The translations under genes were made by a program, and so were the position numbers. The notes under the pieces are model-generated. The model worked only from the letters and a program-made list of their open reading frames with translations, was not told the origin of the DNA and ran no database searches. 64,000 nt of DNA from Nocardioides sp. Root122 (GTDB lineage Bacteria; Actinomycetota; Actinomycetes; Propionibacteriales; Nocardioidaceae), in the NCBI RefSeq assembly GCF_001425025.1, contig NZ_LMDE01000010.1:702212-766211 (forward strand), in the 5' to 3' direction. Positions within the stretch are counted from its first letter, which is position 1; each line of letters begins with the position of its first letter. This document shows, one piece after another, positions 1 through 9,544 of this stretch.

Positions 1-27
1 GCCCGGTATCGCTCCTACGGTCGGCTC

Positions 28-438
28 ATGGACACCACCTTCATCAGCACTCGACTCATCACCGCAGACGTCGCCGCACTCGTGCGCTTCTACGAGCAGG
101 TCGTCAGCGCCGAGGCGACCTGGGCCAACGAGGACTTCGCCGAGGTCCGCACCGCTCACGCGACATTGGCGATCGGCAGCACGCGGACGGTCCCCCTCTT
201 CGGCGAGGGCAGCGCTGAGGCTGGTGCGAACCGTTCGGCCATCCTCGAGTTCATGGTCGGCGACGTCGACCAGGAATGGGCACGGCTGAGGGACTCGCTC
301 GCTCTCGTGGTCACCGAACCGACCACCATGCCCTGGGGCAACCGCGCACTGCTGTTCCGCGATCCCGACGGCAACCTCGTCAACCTCTTCACACCGATGA
401 CCCCGGAGGCCCGCACGAAGTTCGGTCTGGACGACTGA
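28..438 (+). CDS. VOC-family (glyoxalase/bleomycin-resistance-like) protein
   Basis: A 136-residue single vicinal-oxygen-chelate protein. The beta-alpha-beta-beta-beta pattern is visible, starting with 'ISTRLITADVAALVRFYEQV' and ending with the typical 'LLFRDPDGNLVNLFTP' strand (about residues 107-122), where such proteins often carry a metal-binding Glu; here that position is Asn. The protein is a complete family length. It stands alone, with a strong hairpin terminator directly after the stop codon and a convergent gene beyond. Substrate cannot be predicted: VOC proteins include glyoxalases, dioxygenases and antibiotic-binding proteins. The upstream 27 bases show no clear ribosome binding site. 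Confidence 0.88.
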   Translation: MDTTFISTRLITADVAALVRFYEQVVSAEATWANEDFAEVRTAHATLAIGSTRTVPLFGEGSAEAGANRSAILEFMVGDVDQEWARLRDSLALVVTEPTTMPWGNRALLFRDPDGNLVNLFTPMTPEARTKFGLDD

Positions 439-447
439 GACCGGGAA

Positions 448-485
448 GCGCCCGGCGTCGCCATGTCCCATGCGACGCCGGGCGC
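448..485. terminator. Bidirectional hairpin terminator
   Basis: Perfect 14-bp inverted repeat (448-461 with 472-485) around a 10-base loop. It lies between the convergent VOC gene and the DUF2383 gene, so it can serve both. There is no U tract, which is common for actinobacterial terminators. Confidence 0.85.
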
Positions 486-491
486 ACGCCG

Positions 492-935
492 CTATCCGGC
501 GTTCTGGAGTGCCTTGACCTCGTCACGCGCGGCGACGACGGCGGCCCGCTGACGTACGACGACGTCGCGGAAACCGGCGCTGAGGTCCATCTCCAGGGCG
601 TCGTCGTACTCCGAGACCGCGTGGTCCTCGCCCGTGACGGCAGCCTTGAGCACTGCAGCGGCGTCGTCGCCCGTGAGTGCATCCTTCAACGACATCCAAC
701 CCCGGTGCACAGCCGCAGCGACCGTGCCGCTCTTCTCGACACCTTCGCCGTACTCGTGTCCGAGGTCGACGATCTCGCGCCAGAACCCTGCGCGCTGCTC
801 GGAGAAGCGCACCAGGGTGGTGGCCCACTCGGGGTGCTCGCCATCGCGGAGCTTGTCGGCCGCGTCCGCGAAGCCCCGCTCGCCGTCCTTCAGCGTCTCG
901 ACCAGTTCCTTCGCCGCCTTGGCGTCATCAGACAT
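492..935 (-). CDS. PA2169-type four-helix-bundle protein (DUF2383)
   Basis: A 147-residue, charged, all-helical protein beginning MSDDAKAAKELVETLKDGER, the usual opening of DUF2383/PA2169 proteins, which form ferritin-like four-helix bundles of unknown function. The C-terminal half contains 'GEDHAVSEYDDALE', resembling the EDxxxxxY(E/D) helix of the family. The start at 935 is chosen because GAAGGAG lies directly upstream; a longer reading frame exists but has the base composition of noncoding sequence. These proteins often sit near stress genes in bacteria. No signal peptide or membrane segment. Confidence 0.85.
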   Translation of the reverse strand: MSDDAKAAKELVETLKDGERGFADAADKLRDGEHPEWATTLVRFSEQRAGFWREIVDLGHEYGEGVEKSGTVAAAVHRGWMSLKDALTGDDAAAVLKAAVTGEDHAVSEYDDALEMDLSAGFRDVVVRQRAAVVAARDEVKALQNAG

Positions 936-1086
936 GCTTCGCTCCTTCGTCGGGTGTGGTGGGTCGTCCCCCACCCTTGCCGACTCACCCCCTCCACGGA
1001 TCACCTGTGAGGATGGTCGGCCCGCTCGTGGACGGACGGGTCTCGACGCGCCACCGGCCGTGCACTGCCGACCGGCGCCGGGTGGC

Positions 1087-3453
1087 TCAGCTCCGCGCGA
1101 GCCGCCGGGCGAGGTACGGCGCAGTCGCGCTGCCCTCAGCTGTCGCGATGTCGGCCGGCGTGCCGGTCGCGACCACCCGACCACCGGCGTCTCCCCCGCC
1201 GGGACCGAGGTCGATCACCCAGTCGGCGGTGGCGATCGCGTCGAGGTCGTGCTCGACCAGGACCACCGTGTTGCCGGCGTCGACCAGCCGGTGCAGCTGG
1301 CGGAGCAGCAGCGCGGTGTCCGCGGGGTGCAGTCCCGAGGACGGCTCGTCGAGCAGGTAGAGCGCGTGGCCGCGGTGCGCTCGCTGGAGCTCGGTGGCGA
1401 GCTTGATGCGTTGCGCCTCACCGCCGCTGAGCTCGGTCGCCGGCTGTCCCAGTCGCAGGTAGCCCAGCCCCACCTCGCGCAGCGTCTGGAGGCTCCGTGC
1501 TGCGGCCGGCACATCGGCGAGGAACGTCGCGGCGTCGTCGACGGACATGGCGAGGACCTCGGCGATGTTCGTGTCGCGATAGGTGACCTCGAGCGTCTCG
1601 GGGCTGTAGCGATCTCCGTGGCAGGCCGGGCAGGGTGCGTAGGTGCCGGGCAGGAAGAGCAGCTCGATGGAGACGAAGCCCTCGCCCTGGCAGGTCTCAC
1701 ACCGTCCTTCGGGGACGTTGAAGGAGAAGCGGCCGACCCCGTAGCCGCGGGCTCGTGCCCCGTCCGTGGCGGCGTAGAGCTTCCGGACGGCGTCGAACAT
1801 CCCGGTGTAGGTCGCGAGGTTGGACCGCGGTGTCCGGCCGATGGGCCGCTGGTCGACGAGCACCAGCCGGTCGAACGACCCGATGGCAGTGGGGTCCTCC
1901 GCGAGCACCTGGCTGACCAAGGTGGACTTGCCGGAGCCGGACACCCCGGTCACGGCGGTCAGCACACAGAGCGGGATGTCGACGGACAGGTCGCGCAGGT
2001 TGTGGCGGCTCACGTCTGCCAGGTGCAGCCACCCCTGCGGAGCCCGTGCCTCGTGCACCAGCCGCTCGGCCCGACCGAACAGGTGCGCGCTGGTCGCCGA
2101 CTCGGTGACGTGCTCGAGGTCGGCCACGGGGCCGCTGTGGAGCACTCGTCCCCCGGCCTCGCCCGCGCCGGGACCGATGTCGACGACCCAGTCCGCACGC
2201 CGTACGACGTCGAGGTCGTGCTCGACGACGAACAGTGAGTTGCCGGACGCCTTCAGCCGGTCCAGGACGTCCAGCAACGGCTCCGCGTCGGCGGGGTGGA
2301 GGCCGGCGGACGGCTCGTCCAGGACGTAGACGACCCCGAACAGACCGGAGCGCAGCTGGGTGGCGATCCGGAGGCGTTGGGCCTCGCCCGGCGACAGCGT
2401 CGTCGAGCTCCGGCCGAGGCTGAGGTAGCCCAGCCCCAGGTCCAGCAGCACCTCGATACGGGCGACCAGGTCGGCGCTGATCCGCACCGCGACCTCGGTG
2501 GACTCCTCGGGCAGCTCGGCGACGGGTCGCAGCATCGCGACCAGCGCGGTGAACGGCAGGTCGTTGACCTCGGCGATCGAACGACCGAGGAAGGTCACCG
2601 CGAGGGCCTCCGGCCGCAGCCCGCTGCCGTGGCAGTCCGGGCAGGGCGCGTCCTCCACGAACCGCAGGGCCCGCTCGCGCATGCGCTCGCTCTTGGAGTC
2701 GGACAGGACGTGCATGACGTGCTTGCGCGCGCTCCAGAACTTGCCGTAGTAGCCGTGGTCGATGCGTCCGGGCTCCGGCTCGACCAGCACGGAGGGTTGG
2801 TCGTCGGTGAACAGCAGCCAGTCGCGGTCCTTCTTCGCGAGCCGGCGCCACGGCTTGTCGATGTCGATGCCGAGGCCGGAGACGATGCTGCGCAGGTTGG
2901 CTCCCTGCCAGGCGCCGGGCCACGCGGCGATCGCGCCCTCACGGATGCTGACGGTCGGATCGGGGACGAGCAGCTCCTCGGTGACGTCGTGCACCACACC
3001 CAGGCCGTGGCAGCGCGTGCACGCACCCGACGCGGTGTTGGGCGAGAACGCCTCGGCCGGGAGGTGGTCGGCCCCGCTCGGGTAGTCGCCTGCTCGCGAG
3101 TAGAGGATCCGCAGCAGGTTGGACAGCGTCGTGAGCGTGCCCACGGAGGAGCGGGACGTGGCCGCGCCGCGCCGCTGCTGCAGCGCCACCGCCGGCGGCA
3201 GGCCGGTGATCTCCTGGACGTGCGGAGCCCCGACCTGCTGCAGCAGCCGACGTGCATAGGGCGCCACCGACTCGAAGTAGCGACGCTGGGCCTCGGCGTA
3301 GAGGGTGCCGAACGCCAGCGACGACTTCCCCGACCCGGAGATCCCGGTGAACGCCACCATGGCGTTGCGGGGGATGTCGACGTCGATGTGGCGCAGGTTG
3401 TGCTCGCTGGCTCCGCGTACGCGCACGAAGCCATCCGTCGCGTCGGAGGTCAC
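1087..3453 (-). CDS. UvrA-like ABC ATPase (UvrA paralogue)
   Basis: A 788-residue tandem ABC ATPase of the UvrA family, shorter than housekeeping UvrA (about 950). Walker A motifs are 'GISGSGKSS' (about residue 37) and 'GVSGSGKST' (about 500). Walker B motifs are 'LDEPSAGLHP' and 'LDEPSSGLHP'. Zinc-type cysteine pairs 'CTRCHG', 'CPDCHG', 'CETCQG' and 'CPACHG' are present. The class (UvrA2/DrrC-like) is linked in other bacteria to resistance to DNA-intercalating compounds, but no activity can be assigned here. Start: GTG at 3453, preceded by a GGGGG purine run, leaves the usual short N-terminus; ATG at 3501 is an alternative. The stop of the upstream jetC-like gene lies 82 bases before this start, so the two are probably co-transcribed. 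Confidence 0.9.
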   Translation of the reverse strand: MTSDATDGFVRVRGASEHNLRHIDVDIPRNAMVAFTGISGSGKSSLAFGTLYAEAQRRYFESVAPYARRLLQQVGAPHVQEITGLPPAVALQQRRGAATSRSSVGTLTTLSNLLRILYSRAGDYPSGADHLPAEAFSPNTASGACTRCHGLGVVHDVTEELLVPDPTVSIREGAIAAWPGAWQGANLRSIVSGLGIDIDKPWRRLAKKDRDWLLFTDDQPSVLVEPEPGRIDHGYYGKFWSARKHVMHVLSDSKSERMRERALRFVEDAPCPDCHGSGLRPEALAVTFLGRSIAEVNDLPFTALVAMLRPVAELPEESTEVAVRISADLVARIEVLLDLGLGYLSLGRSSTTLSPGEAQRLRIATQLRSGLFGVVYVLDEPSAGLHPADAEPLLDVLDRLKASGNSLFVVEHDLDVVRRADWVVDIGPGAGEAGGRVLHSGPVADLEHVTESATSAHLFGRAERLVHEARAPQGWLHLADVSRHNLRDLSVDIPLCVLTAVTGVSGSGKSTLVSQVLAEDPTAIGSFDRLVLVDQRPIGRTPRSNLATYTGMFDAVRKLYAATDGARARGYGVGRFSFNVPEGRCETCQGEGFVSIELLFLPGTYAPCPACHGDRYSPETLEVTYRDTNIAEVLAMSVDDAATFLADVPAAARSLQTLREVGLGYLRLGQPATELSGGEAQRIKLATELQRAHRGHALYLLDEPSSGLHPADTALLLRQLHRLVDAGNTVVLVEHDLDAIATADWVIDLGPGGGDAGGRVVATGTPADIATAEGSATAPYLARRLARS

Positions 3454-3535
3454 GTGTCCCCCGTACCCCGACCGACCTGACACATGTGAGCCGTCAGCCA
3501 TGTCTGCCCGCGCCGGCCGCGCCGGCTGGACACGT

Positions 3536-6500
3536 CTAGGAGTGGCCACGGGGCGGTTCGCCGACCCGGCCTGCGTCGGTGATCGGCGTGATCCACGACT
3601 GGTGGGTCGTGCTGTTCTTGGTGATGGCGAGAAGCTCGTCCATGTGCGGCTCGAGGCCCGTCACCTTGTCGAGCGGCACTCCGACGATGAGCTGGAAGCC
3701 GAGGCCGCGCCAGGCCTGCACGGCGCGGCCCGCGAACTCGGAGTCGGCTTTGACGAAGCCCTCGTCGAGGAAGACCGGCGCGAACCGGGGCCGCGAGCGC
3801 ATCTCGTCGCCCAGCCGGAAGCGCAGGGCGGACCCGACGATGAAGGCCACCAGCTCCTGGCTCTCGCCGCCGCTCTTCTCCCCGAGCGTCCGGTAGGTCG
3901 CGCGCAGCTCGCCGGTGGTGTGGTCGTAGCGCTCGGCGCTGATCTCCACGTGGCGACGTACGTCGAGCAGGCGCTCGCGGTCAGTCAGCGACGTCGCCTG
4001 GTCGCCGACCTGGCTGGGCTTGCGGAGCTGCTGCATGAACCTGCTGAGGTCGGCAAAGCGCTTCTCGAGCGCGTCCTCGTCCAGCTCGGAGGTCGACCCC
4101 GACGAGAGCGCACGCAGGTCCTTCATGAACGTCTGCACGTGTGCCGGTGCCAGCCGCCGCAGCCGGATCCGGAGGCGGTCGCCCGACGCGCCGAACTCCA
4201 GGCGGCGCAGGATCGCGTTGATCGGCTCGAGCCGGTCCTCGATCTCCTCCACCGACGCGGCCATTGCTCCGACCAGCGGCACCAGGTCCTGGCCGCTCCA
4301 CTCCGTGAGCCGGCGTCGCCACTCCGCCCGCCGGGCCGCGAGGCCCTCGCCGCGGATGTCGTGGAGGATGCGGGCGTAGTCGGGGTAGGAGTCCGCGCTG
4401 GCGCCCAGGTTGGGCGAGTCCCACTGGAGCTTGTAGACCCGGAAGACCTGCGCCAGGTCGTCGTCGACGCGGCGCACCTCGGCCTCGGCGTCCCCCACGG
4501 CCGCGCGGAGCCGCTCGGCGAGCCGCTGCGCGGACTCCGCGAACCGGTCGAGGTCGTCGGGGTCCGCTGGCGCGGCCGCGGCGGCGAAGTCGGCTGCCAG
4601 GGCAGCCTCCTGGTCGGCGCTGAGCTCGACCTTGCCGGCGGTTTCCATCGCCTGGAGCCGGTCCTTGACGGCGTCCTCGTCGTCGACGAGCTCACCGTGG
4701 GCGGCGTTGAGCTCGCGCTGGCGCTGCTCGACGGCGTAGCGGGCCCGTCGCGTCTCCTCGAGCCGCTCGGTGAGGTCGCGGATCTGCGACTCCAGCACCT
4801 GCAGCCCGTCGTCGGCGTCGAGGATCTCGGTGCGACGGCGCCCGAGGTCGGCGATGCGGCGGTCGCTGCCGTCGACGTCGAGGTCGTCGAACCGCGCGGT
4901 CGCCACCAGGTCGTACGACGTCCGCTGCTGCTCCAGCACGCGTGACGCGCGGTCCAGCGCGGCCACCTCCGCACCCTGGGCGTCGAGCCGCTGCTCGAGC
5001 TCGGCGAGCTCGGCGTCGACCTCCGCGATCGCGTCGGCGTTGGAGAAGCCGATGATGTTGCGGGTGTCGTTGCGGCCGTGGACACCGCGACGGCCGTTGC
5101 GGGTCTGTCCGGCAAGGGTGACCCGGTAGCCGGCACCCGCGAGGTCGTCGGCGGACTCCACGCACAGGGCGTTGCGGGACGGCTCTGCGACGTGTGCCTG
5201 CACCCAGCCCGAGAAGGGCGAGTCCTTGAAGACCAGCTTGCCGGCGACACGCTCCGGATCTGCGGGACCGAGGTCGGGCAGGTCGAGCTCGACGCCCTCG
5301 AACGTCAGCCGACCGCGCAGGCGCAGCCCGTCGATCGCTGCAGAGAAGCGCTCCAGCCGGTCGAGCGGTACGAGCATCGTCCGGGCGCTCGCACCGAGCA
5401 CGGTCTCGACAGCCGTGCGCCACCGCGTCTCGTCGGGTGCGACGTCCACCAGCTCCGCCACGAACGGCAGCTCGGCGACGTCGAGCCCGCTGGCCCGCGC
5501 GACCTCCGCGCGCAGCTCGTCCATCCGGGCCGGCACCCGTCCGGCCCGGCTCTCCAGCGACGCCCGCTCGCGACGCAGCTCGGCCTGGCGCTGGCTCAGC
5601 GGGAACTGGTCGCGGAGCACGGCGTCACGCTGGCGCCGGATCCGCTCCTGCTCGCGCTGGAAGCCGGCCAGCCACTGCTGGGCGTGCATCTGGAGCACGG
5701 TGAACGACTCGTTCGACAGGAGCGCGGCCTCGACGTCGGGCGCCTGGGCGTCGGCGGCGTCGATGAGCGGGAGCAGCCGCTCCTGCATGACGCGGCGGCG
5801 CGCAAGCCGGTCCTCGCGGACCACCTGCTCCTGCTCGAGCGACAGGGCGAGCGACCGGAGCGTGGAGCCACCGGCCGCGCGGTGCGACTCCCTGGCCGCC
5901 TCGAGGTCGGCGAGGTGCGTGCGCTCTGCCGCGCTCGTGGTGGCGAGCTCGTCGGCGGCCGACGCTCGCGCGGCACGGTTGTCGACCACGGCGGTCTCGA
6001 TGAGGCCCAGGTGCGTGCGCAGCAGCCACATCCGCAGCGGCGTGTCTCCGTCGCGCGTCACGCCGTAGGAGTCGAGCTCGGCGAGCCTCCGCGTCGCCGC
6101 GACCTTGCGGTCGTGGAGCTCGACGATCGGCGTCAGGAGCTCGAGCTTCTGCTCCTCGGTGCGCATCGCCGAGTGCGCGGTGTCGAGGTCGTCGAAGTGC
6201 TCGATCGCACGGTCGGCGGCGGCGAACGTCGAGGGCCGCTCGAGCACCATGTCCTTGTAGAGCTCGTCGACGCTGCGCACCTGGTTGCCCGCCTGGATCC
6301 GGGCGAGCAGCCTCAGCGCCTTGGCGCCGTCGCCATTGGCACCGATGCCCAGGCGCGCGTGCAGCACGGCGGCGAGCTCCGCGTAGGTCCGGTGGACCCG
6401 GATGCCGGGGAAGAGCTTCTTGAGCGTGTTGGCGTGGAACCGCTCGGGCACCGCCACCTCGAGCGTGTCGAGCGCCACTGCGCCGTCCTGGGTGGCCAGC

Positions 6501-7015
6501 TGCATCTGCACGTCGCCCGACCGCGTGGCGCGACGCGGCACGTAGTAGGTGCGCAGCACCGTGAACCGGCCGCCCTGGTCGTTGACGAAGGTCATCGCGA
6601 TCGCGCCCCACGTGTCGGCGCCCATGCCGCGGAGCAGCTTCTCGACCGGCCGACCCGTGCGCGGGTCGTCGACGACGTCGACGGCACCTCGCAGGTAGGA
6701 CAGCAGGTTCCGCTGGCCGACGCCGCGCGCCCGGCCCGCGACGGCGTCGTTGGAGGCGCCGTTGAACTTGGTGTCGGACGGCATCATCAGCGCCGTGTAG
6801 GCGTCGAGGATCGTGCTCTTGCCGACACCGGAAGCGCCGGAGATCATCGTCGCGTCGCCGCGCAGGGGCACGACGGTGAGCCCGTCGAAGCCGCCCCAGT
6901 TGACCATCTGGAGCAGCGCCGCGCGCCACTGCATCGTGTCGTCCCCGGGTGTGGCGACGTCCCGCCGCTCGAAGAGCCCGTCGGGTGTCGTCTGCTCGAT
7001 CTCGTCGATCGACAT
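3536..7015 (-). CDS. jetC: JetC/MksB-like SMC-type ATPase
   Basis: A 1159-residue SMC/Rad50-like ATPase: Walker A 'GASGVGKST' (about residue 60), long helical coiled-coil arms, ABC signature 'EKSGGESQ' (about 1048) and Walker B 'FAPVFLDEGF' (about 1080). With the next two genes it forms the motor, kleisin and accessory set of a type I Wadjet (JetABC) or MksBEF condensin. Wadjet complexes extrude DNA loops and recognise small circular plasmids, which JetD then cuts. The ATG at 7015 is preferred to the GTG at 7021 because GAGGAG lies 8 bases upstream of the ATG but only 2 before the GTG. It follows jetB directly. No JetD (DUF3322/DUF2220) gene follows. Confidence 0.9.
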   Translation of the reverse strand: MSIDEIEQTTPDGLFERRDVATPGDDTMQWRAALLQMVNWGGFDGLTVVPLRGDATMISGASGVGKSTILDAYTALMMPSDTKFNGASNDAVAGRARGVGQRNLLSYLRGAVDVVDDPRTGRPVEKLLRGMGADTWGAIAMTFVNDQGGRFTVLRTYYVPRRATRSGDVQMQLATQDGAVALDTLEVAVPERFHANTLKKLFPGIRVHRTYAELAAVLHARLGIGANGDGAKALRLLARIQAGNQVRSVDELYKDMVLERPSTFAAADRAIEHFDDLDTAHSAMRTEEQKLELLTPIVELHDRKVAATRRLAELDSYGVTRDGDTPLRMWLLRTHLGLIETAVVDNRAARASAADELATTSAAERTHLADLEAARESHRAAGGSTLRSLALSLEQEQVVREDRLARRRVMQERLLPLIDAADAQAPDVEAALLSNESFTVLQMHAQQWLAGFQREQERIRRQRDAVLRDQFPLSQRQAELRRERASLESRAGRVPARMDELRAEVARASGLDVAELPFVAELVDVAPDETRWRTAVETVLGASARTMLVPLDRLERFSAAIDGLRLRGRLTFEGVELDLPDLGPADPERVAGKLVFKDSPFSGWVQAHVAEPSRNALCVESADDLAGAGYRVTLAGQTRNGRRGVHGRNDTRNIIGFSNADAIAEVDAELAELEQRLDAQGAEVAALDRASRVLEQQRTSYDLVATARFDDLDVDGSDRRIADLGRRRTEILDADDGLQVLESQIRDLTERLEETRRARYAVEQRQRELNAAHGELVDDEDAVKDRLQAMETAGKVELSADQEAALAADFAAAAAPADPDDLDRFAESAQRLAERLRAAVGDAEAEVRRVDDDLAQVFRVYKLQWDSPNLGASADSYPDYARILHDIRGEGLAARRAEWRRRLTEWSGQDLVPLVGAMAASVEEIEDRLEPINAILRRLEFGASGDRLRIRLRRLAPAHVQTFMKDLRALSSGSTSELDEDALEKRFADLSRFMQQLRKPSQVGDQATSLTDRERLLDVRRHVEISAERYDHTTGELRATYRTLGEKSGGESQELVAFIVGSALRFRLGDEMRSRPRFAPVFLDEGFVKADSEFAGRAVQAWRGLGFQLIVGVPLDKVTGLEPHMDELLAITKNSTTHQSWITPITDAGRVGEPPRGHS

Positions 7016-7017
7016 CT

Positions 7018-7776
7018 TCACTGCTCCTCTGCGACGTCGTCGAACAGGTCGGCCGCGTCGTCCGGATCGGGCGGGACCTCGCTCGCGTTGGCGGCCACCA
7101 GGGCCTCGAGCAGCTCCTTGAGCAGCTCCAGGGGGATCAGCGGCTCCACGGCCTCGCTGATCTCGAAGCGCTCCTCGGACCCGGTGGCGATCAGTAGCCC
7201 CGACTTCACGATGCTGGTGATCGCGTTGCGCGCCCGCTTCTCGTCACCCGCGGCATCGGTCGCGTGCGAGGGTCGGAAGCTCGCGACGTAGCCGACGATG
7301 TCCTCACGGTCGACGAAGACACGCGCGTCACCGCTCGCGGCGCCGGCGCGCAGCCGGTCGCGGAGGTGGACCAGCACGAGTGTCTCCTCGCGCGACCACG
7401 CCGCGTCGTAGAGCATCGTCGGGAAGCGGCTGCCGGTCTCGGACGTCGCCTGGCGCTTCCACGCGACCTCCCGGGTGCGGTCGACCTGCAGGTCGAGGAA
7501 GAGGTCGTTGAGCCGGGACCGGAGGAGGCGCTCGTGCTCCACCAGCACCTCCCAGTCGCGCGGGTGCGTGCGGGCACTGATGAAGCGCTGCTTGAGCAGG
7601 GTCACCAGCGCGCGCCGCTGGGCGTACGCCAGGCCGCCCTCGTCGCCCTCGAACAGCGAGAAGGAGACGTCGTCGGACAGCTCGTCGTCCTCGATCCCAT
7701 CCTCGATCCCGTCCTCGATCACGGCTTCGAACCCGGCTTCGACGTCGTCGATCCCGGGGTCCGTCTCGACGCTCAT
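7018..7776 (-). CDS. jetB: JetB/MksE-like protein (DUF4194)
   Basis: A 252-residue DUF4194 protein, the winged-helix KITE-type subunit that joins the kleisin to the SMC-like ATPase in Wadjet/Mks complexes. The acidic N-terminus is followed by the family core: 'FEGDEGGLAYAQRRALVTLL', then 'RPSHATDAAGDEKRARNAIT' near the C-terminal winged helix. The ATG overlaps the stop of the jetA-like gene by 4 bases (ATGA), which implies coupled translation. The acidic C-terminal tail (DDAADLFDDVAEEQ) is usual. Function is by family and operon context. Confidence 0.9.
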   Translation of the reverse strand: MSVETDPGIDDVEAGFEAVIEDGIEDGIEDDELSDDVSFSLFEGDEGGLAYAQRRALVTLLKQRFISARTHPRDWEVLVEHERLLRSRLNDLFLDLQVDRTREVAWKRQATSETGSRFPTMLYDAAWSREETLVLVHLRDRLRAGAASGDARVFVDREDIVGYVASFRPSHATDAAGDEKRARNAITSIVKSGLLIATGSEERFEISEAVEPLIPLELLKELLEALVAANASEVPPDPDDAADLFDDVAEEQ

Positions 7777-9266
7777 CCGGTGGTCTCCTGGGTTGCGGGC
7801 AGATCGGGGTCGGGCAGTGGTGTGCGGGGCACCGCGAAGGTCCGCCGGCTCCCGTCGGGGCGGACGGCCTCGAAGGACTCGAGCGACTCCTCGGCCCGCC
7901 AGTCCCGGTCGGCGGCGAGGTGCAGCAGACCGAAGATCTCGACCGGCCGCCGCAGCGACGGCTCCAGCCCGTCGAACAGCGCACCGAGGGACGCGACGGG
8001 AAGGAGCGAGCCCAGCACGGCGTCGAGCCGATCGCGCAGCGTCGCGAGCTTGGGTCCACCCTGGGCGACGAGCTCGGCGAGCGAGACCGGTGGCGCGAGG
8101 TCGGGGTCGGGCGTGCTGATGCGGTCGGGCAGCACGTCGTCCGCCGGGTCGTGGAACCGCTCGCGGAGGTGGTCGATGCTGGTCCGCGCGGGCAGGAGCG
8201 CGACGTCGTGGACCGCGCGGGGGCCGGTGGTGGCCATCCAGGCCATCAGCTCCGCCTCGACCTGGCGCAGCGTCTGCTCGAGCTCGCGGTCACGGGCCGC
8301 GTCGTGGGAGACGATGTACTCCTTCAGGGTCGCCGTCACCCGAGACCGCTGTGCCAGCACCCGGTCGAGGCCGTCGCGCACGAGCCGTACGGTGCCGCGC
8401 AGCTCGGCTCGCTCGGCGTCGCTGAGGATCCGGTCGGAGAGCGGGTGCTCCAGCAGGTCGGTCAGGTCCTCGCGCAGCTGCGTCACCAGCGCGTCGTCGC
8501 GCAGCAACGCGAACGCGCCCTCGAACGCCCGTCCCTCGTGGGTCGCCGTCATCAGCGCGTCGGCGCGGGCGAGGTAGTCGTCGATGACCTCGCCGGCGGG
8601 ACGGTCCTCCGCTCGGAAGGCCGAGAGGATCTCCGACCGGATCGTCGCGAAGCGCTCCTCGACGCGAGCGAAGTCACTCGGCAGCGCCGAGATCAGCGAC
8701 AGCAGCTCGGTGAACCCCTCGAGCATGAAGTCCTCGGTGGCACCCTCCAGCTCACCGCCGTCGACGAGCCGGTCGCGCTCCGCCTTGAGCCGCGCGATCT
8801 CCTCGTTGAGGATCGTCACGCGTGCCGTCCGGTCGGGGTTGGCCTCGGTGTTGAAGCGGCGGACCGTGCCGAGGATGGTGGCGACCCGGTGCTCGCTGAG
8901 CGTTGCCCGATCACGGGCGAGGTTCTTGACCAGCTCCAGCGCCTGCTGGGCGTGCGAGGTCAGCGCGTAGACCTCGTGCCCCGCCTCGTCGAGCGAGCGG
9001 ACCAGCCACTGGCCACGCATCCAGCGCTGGCAGACCTCGCGGCCGGTGCCGGTCGGCACGTCCTGCTCCCCCGCCAGCCGCATCCGGCCGAGGTGCTCCT
9101 CGACCTGCGTGTGCAGCCTGGCGGTCGGGATGGGGTTGTTGCTGCGCCCGAAGGCCGTGCGGAAGATCGTGATCACGACGGGCGCCTGGCGCTGGTGGAG
9201 CAGCGTCAGCGTGGGTTGCGCGAACGCACCCTTCACGCGCGCAAGCTCGCCTGCGACCTCGCTCAC
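7773..9266 (-). CDS. jetA: JetA/MksF-like kleisin (DUF3375)
   Basis: A 497-residue DUF3375 protein, first gene of the operon. DUF3375 is the kleisin subunit of type I Wadjet and MksBEF complexes, bridging the heads of the SMC-like ATPase. Helical segments with regular charge patterning run through residues 90-330, including 'LNEEIARLKAERDRLVDGG'. The start is GTG at 9266, with AAGGGCGTGAG just upstream. Order jetA-jetB-jetC with 4-nt overlaps is the canonical arrangement. What is missing is jetD, so whether this works as a plasmid-defence machine or only as a condensin is open. Confidence 0.88.
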   Translation of the reverse strand: MSEVAGELARVKGAFAQPTLTLLHQRQAPVVITIFRTAFGRSNNPIPTARLHTQVEEHLGRMRLAGEQDVPTGTGREVCQRWMRGQWLVRSLDEAGHEVYALTSHAQQALELVKNLARDRATLSEHRVATILGTVRRFNTEANPDRTARVTILNEEIARLKAERDRLVDGGELEGATEDFMLEGFTELLSLISALPSDFARVEERFATIRSEILSAFRAEDRPAGEVIDDYLARADALMTATHEGRAFEGAFALLRDDALVTQLREDLTDLLEHPLSDRILSDAERAELRGTVRLVRDGLDRVLAQRSRVTATLKEYIVSHDAARDRELEQTLRQVEAELMAWMATTGPRAVHDVALLPARTSIDHLRERFHDPADDVLPDRISTPDPDLAPPVSLAELVAQGGPKLATLRDRLDAVLGSLLPVASLGALFDGLEPSLRRPVEIFGLLHLAADRDWRAEESLESFEAVRPDGSRRTFAVPRTPLPDPDLPATQETTG

Positions 9267-9544
9267 CTCACGCCCTTCCTGACTCGTCCCTGCCGTGCTC
9301 GGTGCGCAAGCATCCCAAAGAGCACCGACGAGACGTCACCCGAGTGGGTCAACGACCCCTCGCGGGCGCGTTCCGCCCTGGCTGCGAGCGCCGACGTCGG
9401 CGCTGTCGGGACGCGGGCCTCAAGGCCGACGGCTTGCCGGGCCGAGCGTCCGGGACCTGCCGCCCGCACCTTGCGCCTGCTCGCACGTCGTCTCGACTGA
9501 CCCTCTGTCCGCTCCACCGCGGCGCCGCGCGAATCGTGCGAGCG

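Noticed and set aside
3305..4945. Long plus-strand open frame opposite jetC
   Set aside because: Shadow of the minus-strand gene in high-GC DNA: no domain, biased Glu/Val/Leu composition, and the opposite strand has clear SMC motifs.
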